Positions 32,158-41,034 of a DNA stretch of 64,000 nucleotides are shown piece by piece. Source of the stretch: Luteimonas colneyensis. Its GTDB lineage: Bacteria; Pseudomonadota; Gammaproteobacteria; Xanthomonadales; Xanthomonadaceae. Every line of letters starts with the position of its first letter. Positions within the stretch are counted from its first letter, which is position 1. The notes beneath the pieces are model-generated. The model ran no database searches. It had not been told where the DNA came from and was given only the letters and a program-made list of their open reading frames with translations. The stretch is from NCBI RefSeq assembly GCF_014836665.1, contig NZ_JACSQJ010000009.1:1-64000 (forward strand), read 5' to 3'. The position numbers and the translations under genes were made by a program.

Positions 32158-32622
32158 TCAAACGGTGGCGAGGCGGGCGGGGATGCGGCGCGTTCCGCCG
32201 GCCTCGGGATCGGGGTGGGGCGGCGCGTCCAGCATCTGCGCCAGGCTGACGCCGCGCAGGGCGTCGGCGACGATGTCGTTGATGCGCCGCCAGTTGGCGC
32301 GGGCGCCGCACTGGCTGGCGATGCCGCAGCTGGTGTCGTCGAGGCTGCATTCGGTCATCGCCAGCGGACCTTCCATGGCCTCGACGATGGCGATCAGGCT
32401 GATGTCTTCCGGAGGGCGCGACAGGCGGTAGCCGCCGTGGGCGCCGCGGAAGGCCTCGAGCAGGCCGGCCTGCGCCAGTGGCCGGAGCACCTTGCTGACC
32501 GTCGGCGGCTCCAGGCCCGCGCGCTCGGCCAGCTCGGCCGCGCTGAGCACGCGATCGGGCTCGACCGCGAGCACGGTGAGCACGACGGTGGCGTAGTCGG
32601 TGAGGCGGGTGACGCGGAGCAT
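32158..32622 (-). CDS. Rrf2/IscR-family regulator of the suf operon
   Basis: This 154-residue protein has the winged helix of Rrf2 ([18 protein letters not shown], then [19 protein letters not shown] and [15 protein letters not shown]). Three cysteines at 92, 99 and 105 are placed as the [2Fe-2S] ligands of IscR. It probably senses cluster supply and represses its own operon. It is the first gene of the suf operon, and the promoter and an inverted repeat lie directly upstream. Confidence 0.92.
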   Translation of the reverse strand: MLRVTRLTDYATVVLTVLAVEPDRVLSAAELAERAGLEPPTVSKVLRPLAQAGLLEAFRGAHGGYRLSRPPEDISLIAIVEAMEGPLAMTECSLDDTSCGIASQCGARANWRRINDIVADALRGVSLAQMLDAPPHPDPEAGGTRRIPARLATV

Positions 32623-32632
32623 GCCGGGGTGG

Positions 32633-32650
32633 GGTCCTTCAATCAGGACC
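32633..32650. promoter_or_regulatory. Inverted repeat, candidate operator of the suf regulator
   Basis: GGTCCT and AGGACC form a perfect 6-bp inverted repeat with a 6-base spacer. It lies between the -10 element and the start codon of the Rrf2 gene, where a bound repressor would block transcription. Confidence 0.5.
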
Positions 32651-32653
32651 GAA

Positions 32654-32683
32654 ATTGTATGCTTTTGCGCCGTGCGGGTCCAA
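32654..32683 (-). promoter_or_regulatory. Promoter of the suf operon
   Basis: On the minus strand TTGGAC (32683-32678) and TACAAT (32659-32654) are 18 bases apart. The -10 ends 31 bases before the start codon of the regulator gene. Confidence 0.65.
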
Positions 32684-32800
32684 GCCCACCGCTGGACGCT
32701 GCGTTCCGGTCGCTCGCCGCCGGCAGGCGGCGCGGGCGCGGTGGCGCGTCCGGGGTGTCGCGGCCACAATGCCCCTTTCCCCTGCGAGACAACGTCGCCG

Positions 32801-33313
32801 ATGGCCAGCAAGGACAAGTCGGACAAGAACAGGTCGGACAAGAAGAAGAGGAAGAAGATCGAGGCCCGCCGCTCGGAGATCCACGGCAACGGCGTCTTCG
32901 CCACCGACGTGATCGAGGCCGGCGAGCGCATCATCCGCTACAAGGGCCTGCTGCGCAGCCACGACGAGGTCGACGAGGCCTACGGCGACGTCGACGAGAA
33001 CGGCCATACCTTCCTGTTCACGCTCAACGACGACTACGTCATCGACGGCAACATCGACGGCAACGTCGCGCGCTGGATCAACCACAGCTGCGCGCCCAAC
33101 TGCGAGGCGGTGGTGGAGGAGGACGACCGCGACCGCCGGCACAAGGACAAGGTCTTCATCGAGGCCCTGCGCCGGATCGAGCCCGGCGAGGAGCTGACCT
33201 ACAACTACGGCATCGTGCTCGAGGAGCGCTACACGCCCAAGCTGAAGAAGCTCTGGGGCTGCCGCTGCGGCGCGCCGGACTGCACCGGGACGATGCTCCA
33301 GCCCAAGCGCTGA
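32801..33313 (+). CDS. SET-domain protein-lysine methyltransferase
   Basis: This 170-residue protein has a lysine-rich start, then a complete SET domain. It begins with ARRSEIHGNGVFATDVIEAGE and contains RWINHSCAPNC at 91-101 and the catalytic GEELTYNYG at 129-137. It ends in a post-SET zinc site C-R-C-G-A-P-D-C (C154, C156, C161, probably with C101). It should use S-adenosylmethionine to methylate a protein lysine. The domain is eukaryote-like but occurs in some bacteria. It is divergent from the suf operon. The substrate is unknown; a histone-tailed HU is encoded 5 kb away. Confidence 0.93.
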   Translation: MASKDKSDKNRSDKKKRKKIEARRSEIHGNGVFATDVIEAGERIIRYKGLLRSHDEVDEAYGDVDENGHTFLFTLNDDYVIDGNIDGNVARWINHSCAPNCEAVVEEDDRDRRHKDKVFIEALRRIEPGEELTYNYGIVLEERYTPKLKKLWGCRCGAPDCTGTMLQPKR

Positions 33314-33443
33314 GCCGGCCGGGCCGGCGCTTCGCGGTAACGCGCGATGCGCCGGCGGGCCCAAGGGTTCGCATGACTCTTGCCGCTCGCGGGCCGGTGC
33401 CGGCGGGCGTACAACGCGGTTCGCATTCCATCCGGTCGCCAGC

Positions 33444-35684
33444 ATGACGCCGCGCCGCTTCGCCCCGCTGTCCTTCCTCCTGGCCGTGCTCGCCGTCCCC
33501 GCGGCGGCGATCGAGGTCGACGGCCGCATCGATCCGACGGAGTGGGCCGGGGCGCGCCACGTCGTCGACTTCCGCAAGGTCCAGCCGCTCTCCGGCGAGC
33601 CGGCATCGCTGCAGACCGAGGCCTGGGTGCTGGCGACCCCCGAGGGCCTGGCGGTGGCCTTCCGCAACCGGCAGCCGGCGTCGGTGCCGCGCACCCGCCA
33701 GCGCGTCCAGCGCGACTTCGACGAGCAGGTCGACCGGGTCAACCTGATGGTCGACTTCGACGGCGACGGACGCACCGGCTACAACTTCGTGGTCGCCTCG
33801 ACCGGCGGGGTCGGCGACGCCGTGATCACCAGCCAGAACCAGTTCAACGACGACTGGGACGGCCACTGGCGCCACGCCGTGTCGGAGGACGGGGAAGGCT
33901 GGTCGGCGGAGATGCTGATTCCCTGGTACATCGCGCCCATGCGCGGCGGGGACGGCGGCACGCGCACGCTCCGGGTGTACCTCGACCGCGTCGTCGGCTC
34001 CACCGGCGAGCGCGTGGCCTGGCCCGCGGCCAGCTACCAGCGCGCCCGCTTCCTGTCCGACTTCGCGGCGATGGAGGTGCCGCTGTACAGCCAGTCGCTG
34101 CTGGCGGTCACGCCCTATGCCTCCGGCCTGTACGACAACGTCGGCGGGCGCGGCGATGCCAACGCCGGCGTCGACGTGTTCTGGAAGCCGAGCGGACAGT
34201 TCCAGCTGACCGCCACGATCAATCCCGACTTCGGGCAGGTGGAAAGCGACGACCTGGTGGTCAACTTCAGCGCCACCGAGACCTTCATCAGCGACAAGCG
34301 GCCGTTCTTCACCGAGAACCAGGGCCTGTTCGAATACACCACGCCGTCCGACGACAGCCAGCTGCTGTACACGCGCCGCATCGGCGGCCCCGCCGACGAC
34401 GGCCTGGGCTCGGGCGACATCGACGCCGCGCTGAAGCTCAACGGCAGCGTCGGCGCCGCGAAGTACGGCCTGTTCGCGGCCGAGGAATCGGGCGAGGCCG
34501 GGCGCAGCTTCGCCGCGCTGCGCCTGGTGCGCGATTTCAGCCGGCAGGACGTGGGCATGATGCTCACCCACGTCGAGCGGGCATGGCTGGACCGCGAGGC
34601 CACGGTGTTCGGCGTCGACCACAACTGGCGGCCGGGCGCGCGCTGGAACGTGCGCAGCCGGGTGTTCGGCAGCCATGTCCGTCAGCCGGGGGAGGACGGC
34701 GACGGCCAGGACCTCGGCGCCACCGTCTGGGCCGACTACGAGATGGAGCACGGCTGGCGCCAGCAGTGGATCGCGATGCACTTCGGCGACGCGCTCGAGC
34801 TCAACGACATGGGCTACCTGGCGCGCAACAACCTGAATTACGGCCACTGGCAGGTGTCGCGGCGCTTCGCGTCGCTGCCGGAGGCGTCGCGCTACGCGTC
34901 CAAGGACTGGCGCTGGCGCGCGAGCTCCACCTTCAACGACCATGGCGAGCGCCTCAACCACCAGTTCCGGGTGAGCCGCGACAGCCAGCTGCGCGACGGC
35001 AGCTACGAGTACGCGCAGGTCAACGTCAACAGCGCGGGCGTGGACGACCGGCTGACCCGCGGCCACGGCGTGCTGCGGCTGCCGTCGAACTTCAGCGCGT
35101 ACTTCGAGTACGGGCGCCCGCGCAAGGGGCGCTGGGCCTGGGACGTCGAGGCCGAGGTCTTCAGCCACGGCCTGGCCGGCAACGACCGGCTTGGCCACGC
35201 GCTGGAGATCGAGCCGGCCTGGTTCGCCAGCGATGCCCTGCGGGTGCACGCCGGCCTTTCCACCGTGCATCGGCCGGACTGGCTGCTGTGGCAGGGCGGC
35301 AACCTGGTGGGCGGGTTCGACGGGCGGGAACTGGCGTTCAATGCCGGGCTGGACTGGGCCATCGGCGAACGCCAGGAGCTGCGGGTGAAGCTGCAGGCGC
35401 TCGCGATCGACGCGCGGCTGCGCCAGGCCTGGCGCGTGGACCCGTCCGGCGCAGCCGTGGCGGTCGACGATCCGGTGGACGACTTCAGCGTGCGTACGCT
35501 TGGCTTCCAGGTCCGTTACCGATACGAGCTGGCGCCGCTGTCGTATCTGTACGTGGTCTACGCGCGCGGCGGCTACCGCGAGGACCCCTGGACGATCGAG
35601 CCGTTCGACGGACTGCGCGACAGCTTCGACCTGCGCGACGACGAGCAGCTGATGGTCAAGTTGAGCTACCGCTTCGAGCTGTAG
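33444..35684 (+). CDS. DUF5916 family outer-membrane-type protein with CBM9-like domain
   Basis: This 746-residue protein has a signal peptide (about 1-22). A carbohydrate-binding-9-like beta-sandwich follows (IEVDGRIDPTEWAGARHVVDF, VDRVNLMVDFDGDGRTGYNF). Then come the DUF5916 part (INPDFGQVESDDLVVNFSATETFISDKRPFFTEN, given here by its ends) and a long region of alternating beta strands ending in Y-R-F-E-L. The last region looks like a beta-barrel in the outer membrane. Function unknown; a role in surface polysaccharide handling is a guess. It ends 6 bases from the convergent lipoprotein gene. Confidence 0.87.
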   Translation: MTPRRFAPLSFLLAVLAVPAAAIEVDGRIDPTEWAGARHVVDFRKVQPLSGEPASLQTEAWVLATPEGLAVAFRNRQPASVPRTRQRVQRDFDEQVDRVNLMVDFDGDGRTGYNFVVASTGGVGDAVITSQNQFNDDWDGHWRHAVSEDGEGWSAEMLIPWYIAPMRGGDGGTRTLRVYLDRVVGSTGERVAWPAASYQRARFLSDFAAMEVPLYSQSLLAVTPYASGLYDNVGGRGDANAGVDVFWKPSGQFQLTATINPDFGQVESDDLVVNFSATETFISDKRPFFTENQGLFEYTTPSDDSQLLYTRRIGGPADDGLGSGDIDAALKLNGSVGAAKYGLFAAEESGEAGRSFAALRLVRDFSRQDVGMMLTHVERAWLDREATVFGVDHNWRPGARWNVRSRVFGSHVRQPGEDGDGQDLGATVWADYEMEHGWRQQWIAMHFGDALELNDMGYLARNNLNYGHWQVSRRFASLPEASRYASKDWRWRASSTFNDHGERLNHQFRVSRDSQLRDGSYEYAQVNVNSAGVDDRLTRGHGVLRLPSNFSAYFEYGRPRKGRWAWDVEAEVFSHGLAGNDRLGHALEIEPAWFASDALRVHAGLSTVHRPDWLLWQGGNLVGGFDGRELAFNAGLDWAIGERQELRVKLQALAIDARLRQAWRVDPSGAAVAVDDPVDDFSVRTLGFQVRYRYELAPLSYLYVVYARGGYREDPWTIEPFDGLRDSFDLRDDEQLMVKLSYRFEL

Positions 35685-35690
35685 GCCCGC

Positions 35691-36494
35691 TCAGGGCTGG
35701 TATTCGCGCAGCTCCGCGGACGCGATGCGCCACGCGCGCTGGTCGGCGCCGGCGCCATCGGCCATTGCGCGCCTCAGGACATAGGCACCGACGTAGCGCT
35801 GTTCGCTGCCGTCGGCGCGGGTCATGGTGACCGACACCGGGATTTCGACGTAGCGCGAACCGGCGGCGGCTTCGACGCGGCCCGCTTCCCCCGGCTGCAC
35901 CGTGACCGTGCGCGTGTCGGCAAAGCCCGCCGCGAACTGCTGCGGCGTCTGGCCGCTGCTGCGGCCGCCGTCCGACCACAGCGCATAGGCCTGGGCGTGA
36001 CGGCCCGCGGAGATCGCGGCGTAGTACGCGCGGATGACCGCGACGGCGTCTGCCGCGGTGGGTTCGGCAGGCGCGGCTGGCGAGGTCGCCGCTGGCCCCG
36101 GCGCCATCGGCGCGGAGGGATCGATGGCCGCGTCGGCGACGGGGAGCGGCGCTTCGCCCACCAGGATCACCGGCGGCTCGCCGCTGGCCAGGCCGGCTTC
36201 CGGTTCGTCTTCCAGCGGCGGCAGTCCGTCCGTGGAGGCGACGCCGGGAATCGGCACCACCATCGCAACGCCATCGACGCTGGCCGACGCCGGTGCCGCG
36301 CCGCCGAGCGGCACGTCGCCGGGGCCCGGGCCATCCGGCATGCCGGTGACGGATCCCGTGGCCTGGCCCGGAGCGGGCAGGGCCTCGACCTGCCCGCCGT
36401 CGGTGGCGGCGGCGGGCGCGACCTGGTCATCGCCGCCGCAGGCGACGAGCGCGAGGCACAGCAGGACGGAAACGAAGCGGCTGGCAGGAGGCAT
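35691..36494 (-). CDS. Hypothetical lipoprotein with NTF2-like C-terminal domain
   Basis: I chose the ATG at 36494 because it opens a lipoprotein signal with lipobox L-V-A-C at 16-19. The mature part is a long Pro/Ala/Gly-rich region. It then has a domain of about 115 residues (VIRAYYAAISAGRHAQAYALW onward) that looks like an NTF2-type fold, ending in WRIASAELREY. Ligand and role are unknown. It is probably anchored in a membrane facing the periplasm. Confidence 0.78.
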   Translation of the reverse strand: MPPASRFVSVLLCLALVACGGDDQVAPAAATDGGQVEALPAPGQATGSVTGMPDGPGPGDVPLGGAAPASASVDGVAMVVPIPGVASTDGLPPLEDEPEAGLASGEPPVILVGEAPLPVADAAIDPSAPMAPGPAATSPAAPAEPTAADAVAVIRAYYAAISAGRHAQAYALWSDGGRSSGQTPQQFAAGFADTRTVTVQPGEAGRVEAAAGSRYVEIPVSVTMTRADGSEQRYVGAYVLRRAMADGAGADQRAWRIASAELREYQP

Positions 36495-36564
36495 GGCGTC
36501 GATCGCGGAGCGGGTGCAGCGTCGAACCATACGCGCGCGCGATGAACGCATCGTCAGCGCCGGC

Positions 36565-36996
36565 TCAGGGCGGCGGCAGCAGCGCGCGGCGGTGCGGCTG
36601 CAGCCACGCCAGCAGCATCCCGAGCAGCTCCATGGCCAGCAGGTCCAGCGCCACCTGGCGCAGCATCAGCGACAGCGGCAGCGGCTGCGCGACGAAGGCC
36701 AGCATGTGCCAGGGCACGAACGAGACCAGCGCGATCGCGAGCCCGAAGCGTGCGCCGCGCGCAAGCTCGACGCCGTCGCTTGCCGGCATGCGCCGGTACA
36801 GCCAGGTCATCGCGAGGCCGAGCAGCAGGTAGGCCGGCAGGATCCACGCCGCGTGCGCGTTCGCCTGCGCCTGCGTGCGGTAGAGGGCGGCCATGGCCTG
36901 GTAGTCCGCGCGCAGCAGCACGCCGTGGACGAGCATGCCGAGGATCAGCGCGGCCGCGCCCACCACGATGCCGCAGATCCAGAAGCGCTTGTCCAT
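36565..36996 (-). CDS. Small membrane protein of unknown function
   Basis: This 143-residue protein has four hydrophobic segments (about 6-24, 50-66, 82-102, 107-130) and no recognised motif. ATG at 36996 precedes DKRFWICGIVVGAAALILG. It stands between the lipoprotein gene and the M23 peptidase gene on the same strand, with gaps of about 65 bases on each side. Confidence 0.75.
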   Translation of the reverse strand: MDKRFWICGIVVGAAALILGMLVHGVLLRADYQAMAALYRTQAQANAHAAWILPAYLLLGLAMTWLYRRMPASDGVELARGARFGLAIALVSFVPWHMLAFVAQPLPLSLMLRQVALDLLAMELLGMLLAWLQPHRRALLPPP

Positions 36997-37060
36997 CGAC
37001 TCTCCCCCTGCGTGCGTTCGCGACCGTTCGCAGCCTAGCGCCAAGGGGTTGCGGCGTCGA

Positions 37061-37636
37061 TCACCTGGCCGGCGCGTCCGATGCGGCGTCGCCGCCGCTG
37101 GCCGCGGCCCGCAGCAGCGGCAGCGGATCGATGGCGCCGTCGTCGCCGTAGATGCCGTAGTGCAGGTGCGGGGGCGTGCCGCGTGCGTTGCCGGTGTCGC
37201 CGACGCTGCCCAGCACGCGGCCTTCCTCCACCACGTCGCCTGCCGCCAGTCCCGGCGCCCAGTCGTCGAGGTGGGCGTAGTAGTGGCGTTGGCCGGCGGG
37301 CCCGAGGACCCACACCTGGCGCCCGCCCAGACCGCCCTCGCGCACCGAGGACACCACCCCGCGGGTCGCGCTCACCACGTCGGTACCACGGGTGGCGAAG
37401 ATGTCCACGCCCTGGTGCGTGCGGTCGCGACCACGCGGCGTACCGAAGGTGTCGGCCACCTGCCGCGCGCGGACGCCGGCCACCGGCATCGCGACGGCGT
37501 CCGGCGGCGGCATCCGCGACAGTTCCCACAGCGTGCGCGGCCGGGCCATGAAGGGCTGGCGCCACGCCCAGTCGGCGACGACCGCGACTGCCGCCAGCAC
37601 CAGCAGCCAGGCCAGCAGGCGCAGCAGCGCACGCAT
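37061..37636 (-). CDS. M23 family metallopeptidase (LytM-like)
   Basis: This 191-residue protein has an N-terminal membrane anchor (about 5-21) and a LytM domain facing the periplasm. Zinc ligands are H74 and D78 in THQGVDIFA and H159 in PPHLHYG, with H122 and H157 as catalytic histidines. It should cleave peptide cross-links of peptidoglycan. It follows the DUF533 gene after two bases, so the two are probably co-transcribed. Confidence 0.92.
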   Translation of the reverse strand: MRALLRLLAWLLVLAAVAVVADWAWRQPFMARPRTLWELSRMPPPDAVAMPVAGVRARQVADTFGTPRGRDRTHQGVDIFATRGTDVVSATRGVVSSVREGGLGGRQVWVLGPAGQRHYYAHLDDWAPGLAAGDVVEEGRVLGSVGDTGNARGTPPHLHYGIYGDDGAIDPLPLLRAAASGGDAASDAPAR

Positions 37637-37638
37637 GC

Positions 37639-38286
37639 TCAGCCGCGCTGGAGTTCGCGTTCGAGGCGCTGGCGCAGGTCGTCGTCGAGCCTGAGCTGGC
37701 GCGCGAGCTCGTCGAGGTAGGCGCGCTCCATGAAGCTTTGCTCGTCGGCCGCCAGCAGGCTGGCGAGGTACATCTCCGACGCGATCTCCGGCGTGGTCGC
37801 CGCGCGTGCGACCTCGGCGGGATCCAGCGGCTTGGCGAGCTCGGCGTGCAGCCACTGCTGCACTTCGCGGTCGGGATTGAGGCGGGCGAACTCGCCCTCG
37901 ATGACGCTGCGCTCGCGGTCGTCGATGTGGCCGTCGGCCTTTGCCGCACCAACCAGCGCGCGCAGGATCGCCTCGCTGTGCAGCGCCGCCTGCGGCGGTG
38001 GCAGGCGGTCGACGGTCTGCGGCTGCACGGCCTGGCCGCCCTGCTGCGCCTTGTAGTCGCCGTAGGCCTTGTAGGCCATCACGCCGATCGCGGCCAGTCC
38101 GCCGTAGGTGGCAAGCTTGCGCGTGGTCTTGTTCTTGCCCAACAGCAGGCCGAGGGCGCCGCCGGTGATCGCGCCCTTGCCGAAGTCGGCGTTGAGCAGG
38201 CCGCCGCCGGGCGATCCGCCGGTGCCCGGAGAGGCGGACTGGGACTGGGACTTGAGGAGGTGGTCGAGGAAGCCTTGCAGGTTCAT
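37639..38286 (-). CDS. DUF533/TerB-like inner-membrane protein (YebE type)
   Basis: This 215-residue protein begins with NLQGFLDHLLKS. It has a glycine-rich hydrophobic stretch (about 40-50) and a helix at 60-75, then a TerB-like helical domain: LRALVGAAKADGHIDDRERSVIEGEF and SLLAADEQSFMERAYLDELARQL. Function of the family is unknown. It is followed directly by the M23 peptidase gene. Confidence 0.9.
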   Translation of the reverse strand: MNLQGFLDHLLKSQSQSASPGTGGSPGGGLLNADFGKGAITGGALGLLLGKNKTTRKLATYGGLAAIGVMAYKAYGDYKAQQGGQAVQPQTVDRLPPPQAALHSEAILRALVGAAKADGHIDDRERSVIEGEFARLNPDREVQQWLHAELAKPLDPAEVARAATTPEIASEMYLASLLAADEQSFMERAYLDELARQLRLDDDLRQRLERELQRG

Positions 38287-38381
38287 GCGTGTTCCAGCTC
38301 GTGCGTGGAGGGGCCGGCGCGAGGCCGGGATCCCAGCATGCACGAGGCGGCGTCGCGGGCGCGTTGCGGGTCCTGAAACGA

Positions 38382-38406
38382 CTCGGGACGGCAATGCCGT
38401 CCCGAG
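38382..38406 (-). terminator. Terminator of the HU gene
   Basis: An 11-bp perfect stem (38382-38392 with 38396-38406) and three-base loop lies 26 bases after the HU stop. On the minus strand it is followed by TCGTTTC. Confidence 0.8.
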
Positions 38407-38432
38407 CAGGTCGAAGCGGTGGCGCGTCGCGA

Positions 38433-38828
38433 TCAGGCGGCGGCGTCCTTGAGCTTCTTCAGCGGACGCACCTTCACCTTGACCGAAGCCGGCTTGGCGG
38501 CGAACCACTGCTCTTCCTTGGTGAAGGGGTTGATGCCCTTGCGCTTCGGCTTGGCAGGCACCTTGACCGAGGTGATCTTCAGCAGGCCGGGCAGGGTGAA
38601 GCTGCCGACGCCCTTCTTGCTGATCGAGCCGTGCACCGCGCCTTCCAGCGAGGCCAGCACCGCGCGGACGTCCTTGGCGGCGACGCCCGTGGACTCGGCG
38701 ATGTGGGACACCAGGCCCGACTTGGTCAGGGCTTCCTTGATCGCCTTCGGAGCGGCGGCCGGCTTGGCAGCGGCGGCGGCCTTCTTCGGGGCGGCCTTCT
38801 TCACCGCCTTGGTTGCTTTCTTCGCCAT
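38433..38828 (-). CDS. HU family DNA-binding protein with histone H1-like tail
   Basis: This 131-residue nucleoid protein has about 30 N-terminal residues made almost only of Lys, Ala and Pro, like a histone H1 tail. An HU domain of about 90 residues follows (LVSHIAESTGVAAKDVRAVLASLEG, then GSFTLPGLLKITSVKVPA and the arm region). It should bind DNA without strong sequence preference. A good promoter lies upstream and a strong hairpin downstream, so it is a single-gene transcript. Confidence 0.93.
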   Translation of the reverse strand: MAKKATKAVKKAAPKKAAAAAKPAAAPKAIKEALTKSGLVSHIAESTGVAAKDVRAVLASLEGAVHGSISKKGVGSFTLPGLLKITSVKVPAKPKRKGINPFTKEEQWFAAKPASVKVKVRPLKKLKDAAA

Positions 38829-38886
38829 GTGAGTGTGATTCCGTTTATCGGTAGATGGGATGTCGGCCGACCCCGTCGGCAATCGC

Positions 38887-38915
38887 AATGTAGGGCATGC
38901 CCGGGGCCGCGCCAA
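38887..38915 (-). promoter_or_regulatory. Promoter of the HU gene
   Basis: On the minus strand TTGGCG (38915-38910) and TACATT (38892-38887) are 17 bases apart, about 60 bases before the HU start codon. Confidence 0.6.
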
Positions 38916-38970
38916 GTGGGAAAGCGCAGAAAACCTCGGGTTTCCCGGGCGGCGGTGCTGCATCGGGCGC

Positions 38971-41034
38971 TCAATCGTCCTCCTGGCCGGGATGCCAGGC
39001 ATCCGCGAGCTTCTGCTGCAGCGGTGCCGGCACGGGTTCGTAATGGCTGAAATCCAGCGAATAACGCCCGCGGCCAGCGGTCACCGACTGCAGCTCGGCG
39101 GGGTAGCCGTCGAGCTCCGACAGCGGCACCTGGGCCTTGACCACGATGTCGCCGCCTCGTGCGGCATCGGTGCCGAGGATGCGCGCGCGACGCCCGGCCA
39201 GCCCGCCGCTGATGTCGCCCATGTGCGCCTCGGGCGCGGTCACCACCAGGTCGACGATCGGTTCGAGCACCCTGGGCGAGGCCTTCGCCACCGCGTCCAG
39301 GAAAGCCTTGCGGCCCGCGGTCGCGAACGCGACTTCCTTGCTGTCGACCGGGTGGTGCTTGCCGTCGTGCACGATCACCCGCACGTCCTGGATCGGATGG
39401 CCGGCCACCGCGCCGGTGGCCAGCGCCTGGCGCACGCCTTTCTCCACGGCGGGGATGAACTGGCCGGGGATGGTGCCGCCCTTGACCGCGTCGACGAACT
39501 CGAAGCCGGCGCCGCGCGGCAGCGGCTCGACGCGCAGCATGACCTCGCCGAACTGGCCCGCGCCTCCGGTCTGCTTCTTGTGCCGGTGGTGGCCTTCGGC
39601 CGCGGCGCCGACGGTCTCGCGGTAGGCGATGCGGGGTGGCCGCGACTGCACCTCGACGCCGTGGCGCTCGCGCAGGCGTTCGAGCTGGATGCGCAGGTGC
39701 AGCTCGGACAGGCCGCGCACGACGGTCTCGTGGGTGTCGGGGTCCTGCTCGACCACGAAGCAGGGATCCTCTTCCGACAGCTTGTGCAGCGCGGTCGCGA
39801 GCTTCTGCTCCTGGCCGCGGCTGCCGGCCTCGACCGCGAGCCCGAACATCGGCCGCGGGTATTCCATCGGCGCCAGGTGGATGTGGTCCTCGTCGTGGCT
39901 GTCGTGCAGCACCGCGTCGAAGTGCAGGTCCTCGACCTTGGCCACCGCCGCGATGTCGCCGGGCACGGCCTGGTCGACCTCGACGTGGTCGCGGCCCTGG
40001 ATGCGGTACAGGTGCGCGACCTTGAACGGCTTGCGGCCGTCGTCGACGAAAAGCTGCTGGTCGCGCCGCACCGTGCCCTGGTGCACGCGGAAGATGCCCA
40101 GCTTGCCGACGAAGGGGTCGTTGACGATCTTGAAGACGTCGGCGATCACGTGCGCGGACGGGTCGGGGCGCGACGGCACCGGTTCCGCGGCGTCGCCTTC
40201 GCCGCGCCGGAACGGCGGCGGATTGGCCTCGCCCGGGTGCGGGAACAGTCCGGCGATGGCGTCGAGCAGCTCGCGCACGCCGGTGCCGCTGCGCGCCGAC
40301 GCGAAGCACACCGGCACCAGGTGGCCCTCGCGCAGGCACTGCTCGAAGGCGTCATGCAGCTCCTGGCGGCCCAGCGAACCCTCGCCGGCCTCGAGGTAGT
40401 GCTCCATCACCGCCTCGTCGACCTCGACCACCTGGTCGAGGATGCGGCGGTGCCAGTCCGCCACCGGGCCGAGGTCGCTGTCGCCGCCGTCGCCGGCGAA
40501 GCAGTCCACCACCCGCGTGCCGCCGTCGGCGGGCAGGTTGACCGGCAGCACGGACGCGCCGAATTCCTCCCGCAGCTCGTCGAGCAGGCTCGCGCAGTCG
40601 GCACCGTCCGCGTCGATGCGATTGACCACGATCGCGCGGCACAGCCCGCGGCGCGCCGCGTGGTCCATGATCCGGCGCGTGCCGTGGCCGATGCCGGTGG
40701 TGGCGTCGACGACCACGGCGACGGTGTCCACCGCCGACAGCGCCGACAGCGCCGCGCCGCGGAAGTCCGGATAGCCGGGGGTGTCGACCAGGTTGACGTG
40801 GACCCGCCCGCCATCGGCCGTGCGGTGGTCGATGGCGGCGATGGCGGCGTCGATGGAATGGCCGCGGGCGCGCTCCTGGGGGTCGAAGTCGGAGGTGGTG
40901 CTGCCGCGCTCGATGCTGCCTGCCGCCTGGATCGTGCCGCCGGCATGCAGCAGGGCTTCGAAGAGCATGGTCTTGCCGGCGCCAGGGTGGCCCGCGAGGG
41001 CCACGTTGCGGATCTGTTCGGTGGCGTGGGACAT
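38971..41034 (-). CDS. EF-G-like GTPase paralogue
   Basis: This 687-residue protein follows the EF-G domain order: GTPase, OB-like domain II, then domains III-V ending in LDGYPAELQSVTAGRGRYSLDFSHYEPVP. G1 is GHPGAGKT at 15-22 and G3 is D-T-P-G-Y at 84-88, where EF-G has His as the catalytic residue. G4 is N-R-I-D instead of N-K-M-D. Switch I is also diverged (STTSDFDPQERARGHSID). It therefore belongs to the EF-G-like group and not to the main translocase. Start at 41034 was preferred to an ATG 57 bases upstream because the conserved sequence begins there. Confidence 0.9.
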   Translation of the reverse strand: MSHATEQIRNVALAGHPGAGKTMLFEALLHAGGTIQAAGSIERGSTTSDFDPQERARGHSIDAAIAAIDHRTADGGRVHVNLVDTPGYPDFRGAALSALSAVDTVAVVVDATTGIGHGTRRIMDHAARRGLCRAIVVNRIDADGADCASLLDELREEFGASVLPVNLPADGGTRVVDCFAGDGGDSDLGPVADWHRRILDQVVEVDEAVMEHYLEAGEGSLGRQELHDAFEQCLREGHLVPVCFASARSGTGVRELLDAIAGLFPHPGEANPPPFRRGEGDAAEPVPSRPDPSAHVIADVFKIVNDPFVGKLGIFRVHQGTVRRDQQLFVDDGRKPFKVAHLYRIQGRDHVEVDQAVPGDIAAVAKVEDLHFDAVLHDSHDEDHIHLAPMEYPRPMFGLAVEAGSRGQEQKLATALHKLSEEDPCFVVEQDPDTHETVVRGLSELHLRIQLERLRERHGVEVQSRPPRIAYRETVGAAAEGHHRHKKQTGGAGQFGEVMLRVEPLPRGAGFEFVDAVKGGTIPGQFIPAVEKGVRQALATGAVAGHPIQDVRVIVHDGKHHPVDSKEVAFATAGRKAFLDAVAKASPRVLEPIVDLVVTAPEAHMGDISGGLAGRRARILGTDAARGGDIVVKAQVPLSELDGYPAELQSVTAGRGRYSLDFSHYEPVPAPLQQKLADAWHPGQEDD

